Shown here: positions 1-9,206 of the stretch, one piece after another
How the letters are laid out: each line of letters opens with the position of its first letter
How positions within the stretch are numbered: position 1 is the first letter of the stretch
Notes under the pieces: model-generated
Databases searched by the model: none
Told to the model about the DNA's origin: nothing
What the model saw: the letters and a program-made list of their open reading frames with translations, nothing else
Assembly (NCBI GenBank): GCA_043228905.1
Contig: JBHGNT010000013.1
Location: forward strand, 18,972,001 to 19,036,000
Length of the DNA: 64,000 nt
Direction of reading: 5' to 3'
DNA from: Azolla caroliniana
Taxonomy: Eukaryota; Polypodiophyta
Position numbers and translations under genes: made by a program

Positions 1-2342
1 TCATCTTCTTCGGCCGGTTCTGTTTCTTCACCGTCTTCGGCCGGGTCCTCGAGTGCTAACCGGTCCCTTGCCGGTCGGGACTGCTCCTCGTAGAGTTTAT
101 CCTCACCGGTCGACTTGGAGCTCTTCATCTTCTTCTCCGACTCCCAGTCGGCGAGTGTCTTGTCCTCCATAAAGACGATATCTCGACTCCTGAATATCTT
201 CTTGTCGACCGGGTCCCATACTCGGTAGCCGAACTCGTCGTCGCCGTAACCGAGGAATATGCATGGCCGGGTCTTCGGATCTAGCTTTCCTCTCCGGTCC
301 TTCGCCACGTGCACGTATGCGAGACACCCGAACACCTTCAGATGCCGGTAGGATACTTCCCTACCGGTCCACACTCTCTGCGGCGTGTCTCCGTCCAAAG
401 GTACTGAGGGTGATCGGTTTATCACATATGTCGCCGTCGACATTGCCTCAGCCCAAAACCCCTTGGGTAATTTCGCATGCGCCAGCATACTCCGAACCCT
501 CTCCATTATGGTCCGGTTCATCCTCTCGGCCAGCCCGTTCAGTTCCGGTGTCTTCGGCACAGTAAACTCGAGCCGGATTCCCTTCGAGCGACAGTACTCC
601 TGGAACTGCCCCCGGTATTCCCCTCCGTTATCCGCTCGTATCGCTTTCAGCTTCTTGCCGGATTCCCTTTCCACTCTCGCGTGGAGTTCTTTGAAGACGC
701 ACAACACTTGGTCCTTTGTCTTCATCGGTGCCGTCCACAGTTTTCGGCTATGATCATCGATGAATGTTACGAAGTACTGGGCTCCGCCATGTGACTTCGT
801 TTCTACCTGACACACGTCAGTGTGCACCAACTCCAATGGTGCGCTACGTCTCGTCGGTGGCCTTGAGTGGAAGGAGGTTCGGTTCTGCTTACCGGCCAGG
901 CAATCGGTGCACTTCTCCAGGTGCACATGCTTCACTGGGATAAGGTTGTCTTCTGCAAGCCTCTTCATCCCCTTCTCACTCATGTGGCACAGTCTCTTGT
1001 GCCACAGCTCACCGGCAGTGTCGGCTGCCACATTCAGCTCTTCCGGACATAACCGGGCATTCATCAGGTACAGTGTGTTGACTTTCCGGGCCCGAGCCAT
1101 TATCAGGCTCCCCTTGCTGAACTTCATTACGTCGTTCCGGATGCTACCTGTGTAGCCTTCATCGTCTAGCCTCCCGGCTGAAATCAGGTTCAATCGAACT
1201 TCCGGAACGTGTCGGACATCCTTCAGCAGCATTTTGCATCCAGTCGGGGTTGTCAACCACACGTCTCCTATGCCGGCAATCCGGCACGTACCTTCATTTC
1301 CCATCCGAACACAGCCATGCTCGCCGGCTGTGTAGGATGAGAAGTATCTTCTCTCCGGGGTCAGGTGGAACGATGCTCCGGAATCGACCACCCAGGTCGT
1401 CTCATCGCCGGCAAAGTTTAGTTCACCTTCTTCGGTGATGAGCATGATCTCCTCTTCACTTGCCGCGAGTGCCGTCGTTCCTTTCCGGTCCTGTCCTCGC
1501 CGATCCGAACCATTTCGGTCCGTGGCTCCCCGGTATGCACCGTTTCTCTCCGGTGACTTCTTCGAATCGGTGTTGTCGGTTCCATTGTCCTTTCGGTAAT
1601 GCCGACAATTCTTTCGGAAGTGCCCCGGCTTCCCACAGTGGAAGCATGTGGGCCTTCCTCTTGACTGCGACCGGGTCCCCGACTTCTCCCGTCTTTGCGG
1701 ACTCCGGTTCCATTGTCTTCCCCGATCCGATTCGGTAAACAACATCTTCGGGTCGGAGGCCGGTTCCTTATCTCTCCGACGCGCTTCTTCATTCAAAATA
1801 CTTGTCTTTACCGTTTGTAAGGACAAGTTATCTTCGGTGCAGGAGGTGCTGAGAGTCACCACCAAGTTCTCCCAGCTTTCTGGCAATGTACACATCAGGA
1901 TGATGGCTTGCATTGCATCCTCCAACGGGAACTTAATCGCTGCAAGCTGGTTCACGAATCCCATGAACGTGCTTACGTGTTCAACCATACTCTCGCCGTC
2001 CCGGTACTTGAGGTTCACTATCTTCCTCATCAGGGAGGTCCGGTTCAACGCATTCTTCCTCTCGTAGAGGCCCGACAGCTTCTTCCACATCTCATATGCG
2101 TTGGTGTCGTTCGCCACATGTTGTAGGACGCTTACATCGACATATTGTCGGATCGTCGCTACGGCTTTCCGGTTCAGGAGCTTCCACTCCGACTCAAGTA
2201 CCCCCTTCGGTATTTCCGACCTGTCAATCGGTTCGTACAGGTCCCGAACAATCAGAAGATCCTCCATCTTGATCTTCCAGTCGGCGTAATTCTGTGCATT
2301 CAGCACCATCATCATCGGCTGCCCGCTGCCGCCGCCTTCCAT
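1..2342 (-). CDS. Ty1-copia gag-pol polyprotein, N-terminal part (runs off the window)
   Basis: The start is the Met at 2342, 15 bases after the primer-binding site; the frame is open to base 1. A copia-type gag comes first, then a CCHC zinc knuckle at 1646-1605 (CFHCGKPGHFRKNC), then the aspartic protease motif DSGAS at 1385. The integrase follows: an HHCC zinc-binding part (HKRLCH then CTDC, about 1020-890), a catalytic core with Asp in HTDVC and in RADNGG, and Glu in NGLAERMNRT (near 530). The core then continues into the GY.DDEFGYRVWDP region typical of copia integrases. The polyprotein would make virus-like particles, be cut by its own protease, and insert cDNA. Reverse transcriptase is beyond the window edge, so whether the element is complete cannot be told. 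Confidence 0.93.
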   Translation of the reverse strand, partial: MEGGGSGQPMMMVLNAQNYADWKIKMEDLLIVRDLYEPIDRSEIPKGVLESEWKLLNRKAVATIRQYVDVSVLQHVANDTNAYEMWKKLSGLYERKNALNRTSLMRKIVNLKYRDGESMVEHVSTFMGFVNQLAAIKFPLEDAMQAIILMCTLPESWENLVVTLSTSCTEDNLSLQTVKTSILNEEARRRDKEPASDPKMLFTESDRGRQWNRSPQRREKSGTRSQSRGRPTCFHCGKPGHFRKNCRHYRKDNGTDNTDSKKSPERNGAYRGATDRNGSDRRGQDRKGTTALAASEEEIMLITEEGELNFAGDETTWVVDSGASFHLTPERRYFSSYTAGEHGCVRMGNEGTCRIAGIGDVWLTTPTGCKMLLKDVRHVPEVRLNLISAGRLDDEGYTGSIRNDVMKFSKGSLIMARARKVNTLYLMNARLCPEELNVAADTAGELWHKRLCHMSEKGMKRLAEDNLIPVKHVHLEKCTDCLAGKQNRTSFHSRPPTRRSAPLELVHTDVCQVETKSHGGAQYFVTFIDDHSRKLWTAPMKTKDQVLCVFKELHARVERESGKKLKAIRADNGGEYRGQFQEYCRSKGIRLEFTVPKTPELNGLAERMNRTIMERVRSMLAHAKLPKGFWAEAMSTATYVINRSPSVPLDGDTPQRVWTGREVSYRHLKVFGCLAYVHVAKDRRGKLDPKTRPCIFLGYGDDEFGYRVWDPVDKKIFRSRDIVFMEDKTLADWESEKKMKSSKSTGEDKLYEEQSRPARDRLALEDPAEDGEETEPAEED

Positions 2343-2356
2343 TTTCTGCAACAGTC

Positions 2357-2368
2357 GCTCTGATACCA
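2357..2368 (-). other. Primer-binding site for initiator tRNA-Met
   Basis: On the minus strand this reads TGGTATCAGAGC, the usual plant Ty1-copia minus-strand primer site complementary to the 3' end of initiator methionine tRNA. It lies three bases after the LTR end (CTTCA) and 15 bases before the gag Met, which fixes the LTR boundary and the orientation. Confidence 0.9.
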
Positions 2369-2371
2369 GTT

Positions 2372-2982
2372 TGAAGAAAATAGACGCTTCTATTCACCTT
2401 CTTCCCTCGGCCACAACCGAGTAATCGCGGATCAATGCAGCAGAAAATAAGAACCACACGAAAGAATCAAAGACGCGAGTACACAGGGATTAACGTGGAA
2501 AACCCAGGCGGGAAAAACCACGGGAGTACAAGACTCCAACGCAACACTATACAGAGAAGTATACAATGGCGAGCTGCAAGGAGACGACCTTGAGCTCGCT
2601 GTCCTCGCCACAGGCGGCGGAAGTACACAGAGGCGTCTACCTCTTCCTCTCTCGCGCTCTATCTCTCTCTCTCTCTCTCACGGCTGCTTACACTTCACTC
2701 CTCTTGAGTGGAAAAACAGAAAAATGAGAAGCAACAACAAAACTGTTTGCCCTAAGTCATATTTATACTTATATGACTTTGGGCTATTTACAACTGTAGC
2801 CTCAGGGGCCCATAGCGAACATATTCACGGATATGTCCCTGCATCCGGATCGCTCTCCGGGTACATTCGTCATCCGGTACCGAAACCGGGGTCTTCGTCA
2901 TCCGGATCCGAAACCGAAACCGGGCTTGTCGGCATTCATCTCCGATATCCGACCATCCCATGCGAAGGGACCGTAATCCCAA

Positions 2983-2984
<2 letters not shown>
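2372..2984 (-). repeat. 5' LTR of the copia element (LTR A)
   Basis: On the minus strand it begins TGTTGGGATTACGG and ends CTTCA just before the primer site, giving the TG...CA ends of an LTR and about 613 bp. It carries a TATA-like box in a motif (AGTCATATAAGTATAAATA) shared with the neighbouring LTR B and with the solo LTR at 8376. A (TC)n-rich tract follows at 2652-2690. The U3 part has several copies of a CATCCGG-type motif. Confidence 0.85.
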
Positions 2985-3040
<56 letters not shown>

Positions 3041-3525
3041 CATTGTTGCGCTCTAATCTTGCGCCAACAAGAATGACAACAACACCTAAGGTTTGCCCTA
3101 AGTCATATTTATACTAATATGACTTTTCGGCTATTTACAAATATAGCCCCGATGGACTCTCAGAAACATATTTACGAATATGTCCCTTCATCCGGTGAGC
3201 ACTCCTCACCGGGCCTGCATCATCCGGCGCTTGCCAGGCACACTTCATCCGGTTCTCACCGGGTCTTCCGTTGTCGGGTACTCCACATCCGGTTCTCATC
3301 GGGTCTTCACCATCCGGCTCTTGCCGGGTACTTGTCATTCGGTTCTCACCGGGTCCTCCGTAGCCGGGTACTCGTCATCCGGCGCTTGTCGGGTACACCA
3401 CATCCGGTTCTCACCGGGTCTTCCGTAGCCGAGTACTCGACATCCGGTTTCGACCTCGGCCGATCGAGTTTGCTCATCAATACTGTTCTTCTCATTTCCC
3501 ATCCGGAGGGACCTATTTCCTAACA
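2985..3525 (-). repeat. Truncated related LTR (LTR B) interrupted by the copia element
   Basis: On the minus strand it begins TGTTAGGAAATAGGTCC at 3525, resembling LTR A and the solo LTR at 8376. It shares the TATA segment and the GGCTATTTACAAATATAG block with LTR A. It stops in a pure (TC)n tract (2985-3037), exactly where LTR A starts; the U5 part that LTR A has after its own TC tract is absent. The U3 (3195-3450) has about five or six imperfect units of roughly 40 bp built on CATCCGG-TTCTCACCGGGTC. The best reading is nested insertion of element A into the TC tract of element B. Confidence 0.75.
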
Positions 3526-3539
3526 GTATTAACAACACA

Positions 3540-4600
3540 AAAACAGTTTACAAGTTTCCTCACCCACTCATCATAATCGGCTTCGACCCCCCCACTGTCT
3601 TCACTCATCCTTATCACAGAAAAAACTGCTTCATTCAATCCCATCCAACATCTCACCTATTAACCGATTACCATCAAGGTCCTGTCAAACAAACAACAAC
3701 AAAACGGGACACATGCTTCAATTCTTACCGCCATCATCAATCATCACCATGAAATTAAAACATGCCCCCACATCAAACCTTGCTTCAGCCCATACCACCA
3801 CCATTCTCACATCTCTAAAAACTAGACAAATTGCTTCAATACCACATCACCTATCTCAATTTATACCATTTTGAACCTGTCATGATACTCCTCCTAATCT
3901 CTTCATTTTGCACATCAACAATGTGCTTCATTTCTACGTCACCCATCTATTCGTTCAGCTCCTAAAACCTGTATAAACAACAATAGCATAAATGTATTGT
4001 GTGTATCCCCTCCTAAACATGCGCTTCAATCCCCCGTCAACACCATCATTCATCCTTACCAACTATAAAAACTTCCATGACTACACATAAAATATAAAGT
4101 TTCCTCATCCCCTCATATATTTGCTTCAACCCCCACACCCTCGCCACTCATCCTCTCATCATTAATAAGCTACATAAGACAATAACTACATGACAACAAC
4201 TAGAAGATTATCTTGTTTGTTGCACTCCCTAATATGAAACCTAAACTCTTCTTCACTCCATCCCATGACACCAAATTCCATCAAGCATCATCCATGACAA
4301 CCATCTCGCCTTCTTGCTAATTGGCACCAAATTTTGTCTTGACATGTCCTTGATTTCCTTCCATCAAGCATCCTGCCATATAGACCACAAACAAATTAAT
4401 GTAAAAAAAATCCCTCAACAACTCATGATAACATGCTTCATTAACCCCCACACCATCTACACTCTTCCTTATCACTCATAAGAAAATTGTATCTTACATC
4501 CACAACAACCATCTTGCCTTATCGCTAACCGGCACCAAATTTTGGCTTGCCATGTCCTTGATTTTCATCAACGTCAATTATCCTGACAAAAAGATAAACG
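3540..4600. repeat. Degenerate repeat region, no gene
   Basis: No coding region is seen. The motif TGCTTCAAYCCCC followed by CACACC or CTCATCCTTATCA recurs irregularly (about 3580, 3628, 3714, 3781, 3831, 3921, 4021, 4131, 4434). A longer segment of about 85 bp around GCACCAAATTTTG is present twice (4292-4375 and 4500-4580). It lies directly 3' of the LINE relic at 4616-6003 in that element's orientation, so it may be decayed element 3' sequence. Confidence 0.5.
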
Positions 4601-4615
4601 GTCATCTATATTATA

Positions 4616-6003
4616 TCATGGTATTTGTACTAAAGATGGTGCTGGTGGCGGGAATAACCACCGAGCCGGTACATAGTTCCACTTGACATCTGCGGCTTCA
4701 TTCAACATAATAGGTATAGACGACCAAACTTTACGAATTTTTATTCTTTTCTTATTAGTTGTATGTCCAGAACCCTTATAACTATCATATTCACCTTTAA
4801 CTGTATGTACCAACAAGTTCCAAAAGGACTTAACTTGATCCACGATGTGAGTGTTTTCATCATTGTATAGCTTAGAGCACCTAGCTTTCCAAAGAATCCA
4901 TAAAGCCAAAGAGGAGACAATTTGCCAGACATAACTTCCGGAGAAAAACTTGATTCCCTGCAAGGAGGTTGAAGCATAGTCTACTTGCAAACTTGTGACA
5001 CGTAATGACAAAGAAGAATAATGTTGTTGATAGAAAGTCATTTGTTGATCTAACCTTCCCCATAAAACTGCACCCCACGTAAAAATCCCTGACCTATACT
5101 TACGACCTAGTAGCCTAAGAATTCTAAACCAAAACTTTTTTGCGACAACACATTCCCAAAATACATGATGCAATGACTCACTTGCATAACCACACATAAC
5201 GCATGACCGATCAGTTATAGATCCCCTCATCAAATCACCTACTGGCAACACATAATGAATCATCAACCAACAAAAGTGTAATATCTTGTTCATACATTTA
5301 ATTGACCAAAAGTGTTTCCAAAACATCATCATCTGAGAAGATGATACATTACCTTCGTCCCAATACTTTTTTCCCGCAGGTATTGACTCAGCCTGACTCA
5401 ACATAAAGTTTCTCCCGAACGCCACCGAATATGTGAAGAATGGTAGGACCTTAGTGGAACTATTAGGCATGGACAATTTCCAACCATAATCCGCAGGATC
5501 CCACTGCAGATCCACAAGTGGTCTAGCATGTACAACCCAATTATGAGATGCATAGTTAGCAATTAAGGGACTAGGGTCAATAACTAATTTTTTATCCAAT
5601 CTAGCAATTACTCGCACTGGTAATTGCTTTGTAGCAGACATGATTGGAGATTCGACGTCTACTAAAATCAACCTACCATTATCCAACACTTCATAGAAGT
5701 GCATACTGCCATTTTGATTGTATAAACGAGCACCTATAAGTATATTAAGTGTCGAAAACATACCGTACCACCTTTGACACTGATCAAGTTGCAAAGTTGG
5801 TACTGTGACCTGATACACCATGGACAATTGATCTACCATTATATTTGCCCCTCTTAACCTATACAACCTATTCTTTCATTCCTGAGCCGATGTCTGCAAG
5901 ATTCGTTGTGGTGTACCTTTGTTCCTTTGTGCCACCTTTTTAGCAAGCATGTATGCATGCATTAATTGGTAGCCAAACCAACCCAAATGGGTATCTTTGT
6001 ATC
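4616..6003 (-). pseudogene. LINE (non-LTR retrotransposon) ORF2 C-terminal relic with zf-RVT domain
   Basis: A 416-codon frame runs from 5866 to 4616. Upstream of a TGA at about 5879 the same frame continues to about 6003, so the protein is broken. The centre matches the reverse-transcriptase zinc-binding domain (zf-RVT) that follows the polymerase in plant LINEs: a WKHFWSIKCMNKILHFCW stretch, then C-x2-C (CVMCG), then HHVFWEC. Further on it has ALWILWKARC, which recurs in the LINE tails at 13430-13790 (+) and 39420-39720 (-). The catalytic polymerase and endonuclease are missing. The copy is 5' truncated and dead. Confidence 0.85.
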
Positions 6004-6841
6004 AACTATAAATTAAGCAAGAAGTAAGAAGCAAGGAAGTCTACTTCAGATCCTCTCTATGTGCATTTCACAATATAAACATGTGTTTTTCTCTATTTGG
6101 TCCATGTACAACCCTATTTCATATCAGTACGCCTTTCATTCTCATTATTTATTTTCTTATCCCTTGTACATTACCTCTTCGAATAGTTTGTGTGTGCTTA
6201 TGTTTGCTCTTATATATATGCATTTTCCCCTAGTTGTGTGTTGTCCTATTTTGCCATTTTTTCTTCTCAAATTCTCTGCACTAAATCGATCTTGAGATAT
6301 GTAGCCTACTATTTGGAATATGTTTGTTAGGATTGTTTTGGTTTTTTATTTGTCTGTGGTTCAGCTTTCTTTCTTTCTTCCCTCATGTGCTCCATCTCTC
6401 CTAGTATTCCTGCGTCCAACCTCCTCCTTCATGATCCTATAGAACAATCCCGTACTAACATGTGTCTTCCTCATAGCAATTTTCTTCTATCTAAGTGTCA
6501 TATTGCTTCCCTATCATTTCTCATTTCTCTATGCAACATTTCCAACCCCCCTTCCTTCTCCAATCATCTCGCTCAACGAGCACAACACCCCCAACATTAC
6601 CCATCCCATGTTTGGGAACAATCCCATAGGCACACCACCCTCCACTGCGCCACCAATCATGAAGTTCCAACTTTTGTATGTGTGTTGGGAACTCTTATGT
6701 TTTTGAAAGGAGGTCGAGAGTGCACATTTGTCTTTACATATAAGTGTTTATGTGTATTTTTTAAGCTCTTATTAGGAATTAAGTAGTCTCTTAATTAAGA
6801 ATTAACACGAGAAAGTGTGAGTGACAGTTCACATGAGATTA
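6004..6841. other. Non-coding, AT-rich; nothing recognised
   Basis: Only short, compositionally biased frames are present. No conserved motif, RNA gene or repeat with a second clear copy was seen. Confidence 0.4.
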
Positions 6842-7015
6842 GGGTTGCATAACTAGAGGCTCAAGAGTGATTGACAACTATTCTCATAGCATATACGATG
6901 GTCTGAATCCTTTGGCTCATGACATCGACATGGAGATAGAACTTTTTCTATCAATAAACGCGCTCTCAGTTGTGTACACCCTGAGATGACATAATTGTCA
7001 ACCCCCCACTTCTCT
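6842..7015 (+). repeat. Dispersed repeat copy 1 (about 175 bp)
   Basis: It shares with 7117-7290 an ordered series of blocks: GGGTTGCATAACTAGAGGC, GAC-ACC/AAC, TATACGA-GGTCT-AATCC, TTGGC-CATGACAT-GACATGGAG, ATCAATAA-CG and GTGCTCTC-GT. A weaker third copy lies at 8125-8325. All are in the same direction. No coding sense was found. Confidence 0.7.
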
Positions 7016-7116
7016 AAGAGAAGATTCCTCCTCCTTCCCCCTTCCACCTCACCACCTAACCATTAATGTCGTGCACCATGAATTTTGCACTCATTAGGTT
7101 GGACAGGAGGGGAGTT

Positions 7117-7290
7117 TGTGAGGTTAGGGTTGTGCAACTAGAGGCTTAAGAGAGACTGACAACCACTCTTGCATGACTCTACCAATAAGGTATACGACGG
7201 TCTCAATCCCTTGGCCCATGACATTGACATGGAGGAAGAACTCTATTGATCAATAATCGTGCTCTCTGTGGCGTGCACCTTGAGACTACA
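7117..7290 (+). repeat. Dispersed repeat copy 2
   Basis: This is the closest match to copy 1, starting 275 bp after it. Both are followed by a C-rich stretch. The 93-codon frame at 7475-7756 (-) lies between copies 2 and 3 and has no recognisable motif, so I do not call it a gene. Confidence 0.7.
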
Positions 7291-8124
7291 TACTACCCCC
7301 TTCCCAAGTATTGGCCCTACCTAATGGGATTACTTCGTTGCAAAGAGTATGTGCCCAAAACTACCCTTCAATTCATCAAATTTCTCTTTCCCTCGTAGCC
7401 ATAAACCAATAGAAGCCACTATGCTCTAAGTCATGATGACTTTCAATAATGACAAATAAAAAGATAATGCTAATCTAGACATCCAAGTAGTTGTTTGCCT
7501 TTTGGTGCTTCGACATTCTCCTTACGACTGCCCCCATATGAGTCAGCATGTTTCCATAATATATGACCACCCCCATTGAGGCCTCATCTTTGACCTTGAT
7601 AAAGGGCCCACTAGGCACCAAATGATCAGTCTCTAGATCGAGTAAACTTCTTATCCCCATCCTACCAATAAGACTTCGAGACAATGTAGAGACGAGACGA
7701 GGTATTTGCCACCCTACTAAGCTAACAGACATAAAACATCCTCCATGTTCGCTCACTCGCCACTACCAATTGCTTTTTTTGAGGGGAGGGGACGTTGAGC
7801 ACCTACCATACATATCATGACCATGAAGATATTGGCATTGGTACCAAGGATACAAGTGTGTGACTAGGAGAGTAGAACACAATAGATAGTTATAGTTGAG
7901 TTGAAGCCTAATGGCCAAGTGGTGACCTCAATGTGAAAGGCCTTTTTAGTTCTTCTTCTTGATCTTCTTAACTTCTCCCTCAAGACTAAAGCTTTCTCTT
8001 CCCCGTCTTGTATGTATTTTAGTAATATTTACTAATAGAATTGTGGTTAACACAGAAACCTTGTGTGCAAGCTAATATTTAATCCTTTACCATGCATTAG
8101 TGAGTTTCTTAGCGAGGATAACCT
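7291..8124. other. Spacer between repeat copies; no gene supported
   Basis: It contains a 93-codon minus-strand frame (7475-7756) with no family resemblance, and otherwise short frames only. Confidence 0.35.
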
Positions 8125-8325
8125 TTTGGAAGAGATAAGAACTCTCTAGGTCTAAGTGCACGAGGTTAACAGCTCGAGAGTGCTCGATAACCACTCGCAC
8201 CCAACTCATCATGAATAGGGTATACAATGGCTTGGCCCCTTCACAAACGACCTCGACAAGGAGACACAAGTCCATTGAGACGAAGACATGCACTCAGTGA
8301 AATCATGTCATTTCGACACGATAGC
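8125..8325 (+). repeat. Dispersed repeat copy 3 (divergent)
   Basis: The blocks CGAGAGTG, AACCACTCGCACC, GGGTATACAATGGCTTGGCCCC, ACGACCTCGACAAGGAGACA and CCATTGAGACGAAGACATGCACTCAGTG follow the block order of copies 1 and 2, with many differences. Confidence 0.6.
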
Positions 8326-8375
8326 TTTATATATATTATTTAAGTTTAAACCACAATTATAGACAACATATAGCT

Positions 8376-8835
8376 TGCTAGGAAATAGGTCCCTCCGGAT
8401 GGGATGCGTAGGAGTCGGATCCGGAAGGCATCCGGAAATTGATTGTGTCATGGCCGCATAGAGGCCATCTTTGTAAATAGTGCATAGTGTGTATAAGTAT
8501 AAATACAACTAGGGAAAATCATTGTGTACAAAGCATAGTGTAGTAGATAGAGAGCAAGTGGGTGTAGAGTGGAACTCTATAGTAACCGTCGATCAACAAA
8601 GAGGAGGTCAAGGTCATTGCCTTAGAGTCTCTTGTGTATTCTCTTTCTAGTACAAGTGAAATAGTTTGGAGTTTGTGGACTCCCGTGGTTTTTCCCTTTC
8701 CACGTAAAATATTTTCTCTCTCTCTCTCTCTCTCTTTTCTCTGTACTTTGTTTCTTCTCTATTGTTTGTTGTCTTGGTTGTTGTGTCTCTCATTTGCATG
8801 TGTCACCCGGTTGTGGCCAGATATTATTCTCAACA
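8376..8835 (+). mobile_element. Solo LTR of the same copia family, with 5-bp target-site duplication
   Basis: It begins TGCTAGGAAATAGGTCCC, nearly the start of LTR B, and ends CTCAACA, giving TG...CA ends and 460 bp. It has the family's CATCTTTGTAAATAG block, a TATA segment (TAAGTATAAATACAAC), the CTCCCGTGGTTTTTCCC block found in LTR A, a (TC)n tract at 8712-8734 and CCGGTTGTGGCC near its end. It is flanked by TAGCT at 8371-8375 and TAGCT at 8836-8840, a perfect 5-bp target duplication as copia integrases make. No internal domain is present, so it arose by LTR-LTR recombination. Confidence 0.9.
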
Positions 8836-8849
8836 TAGCTTGCATATAA

Positions 8850-9060
8850 TCATGTGTAGCTTCAAACATTCAAATACTGTCAAGGGGAAACCCATGTCTC
8901 AACAACCAAACAATGATAATGGCTAGCATACATTCTTGCATAATCTCTAATGGAAGCATCTAATGGCGTCAACTTATCGTATTGGTAATTTAAGAAAATG
9001 CACTCAACAAAAACCTTACGCAACATTATATTAATGATCTCTTAGTCCATTTCCCAACCT
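8850..9060 (+). repeat. Direct repeat flanking the reductase gene (uninterrupted copy)
   Basis: TGTAGCTTCAAACATTCAAA, then TAATGGCGTCAACT, then TTAAGAAAATGCACTCAA follow closely here. The same three blocks occur in the same order at 13060-13900 on the other side of the reductase gene, where the last is pushed away by an insertion. Confidence 0.65.
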
Positions 9061-9206
9061 CAATAAATGAAAAGGGTATATATATGGAACAATTCATTAG
9101 AAATAACATTTTTGTTGTATGTTGAATTGTCAAAATTTTCTTCTAGAAGTCATGAGATGAATTTATTATGAGAAAACAACATAATTATAGTCTGTTGACC
9201 CCAAGT

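Larger units (their letters stand above)
1..2984 (-). mobile_element. Ty1-copia LTR retrotransposon, 5' part (LTR, PBS, gag, protease, integrase)
   Basis: Reading on the minus strand, the order is 5' LTR (2984-2372), primer-binding site (2368-2357), then a gag-protease-integrase frame that starts at 2342 and is still open at base 1. Protease before integrase before (off-window) reverse transcriptase is the Ty1-copia order. The coding part is visibly richer in G and C than the neighbouring DNA and has no stop or frameshift over 780 codons, so the insertion looks recent. Reverse transcriptase, RNase H and the 3' LTR must lie left of base 1. The element seems to sit inside the (TC)n tract of a second, related LTR (2985-3525). 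Confidence 0.93.

Noticed and set aside
263-2363. Overlapping plus-strand reading frames at the left end
   Set aside because: They are antisense shadows of the minus-strand copia gag-pol frame, whose zinc knuckle, protease and integrase motifs are unambiguous.
2724-3538. Frames inside the LTRs
   Set aside because: They arise from CCGG-rich tandem units and a (TC)n tract in LTR DNA, which is not coding.
7475-7756. 93-codon minus-strand frame
   Set aside because: No motif, no splice context and no homologue recalled; it lies between copies of a non-coding repeat.
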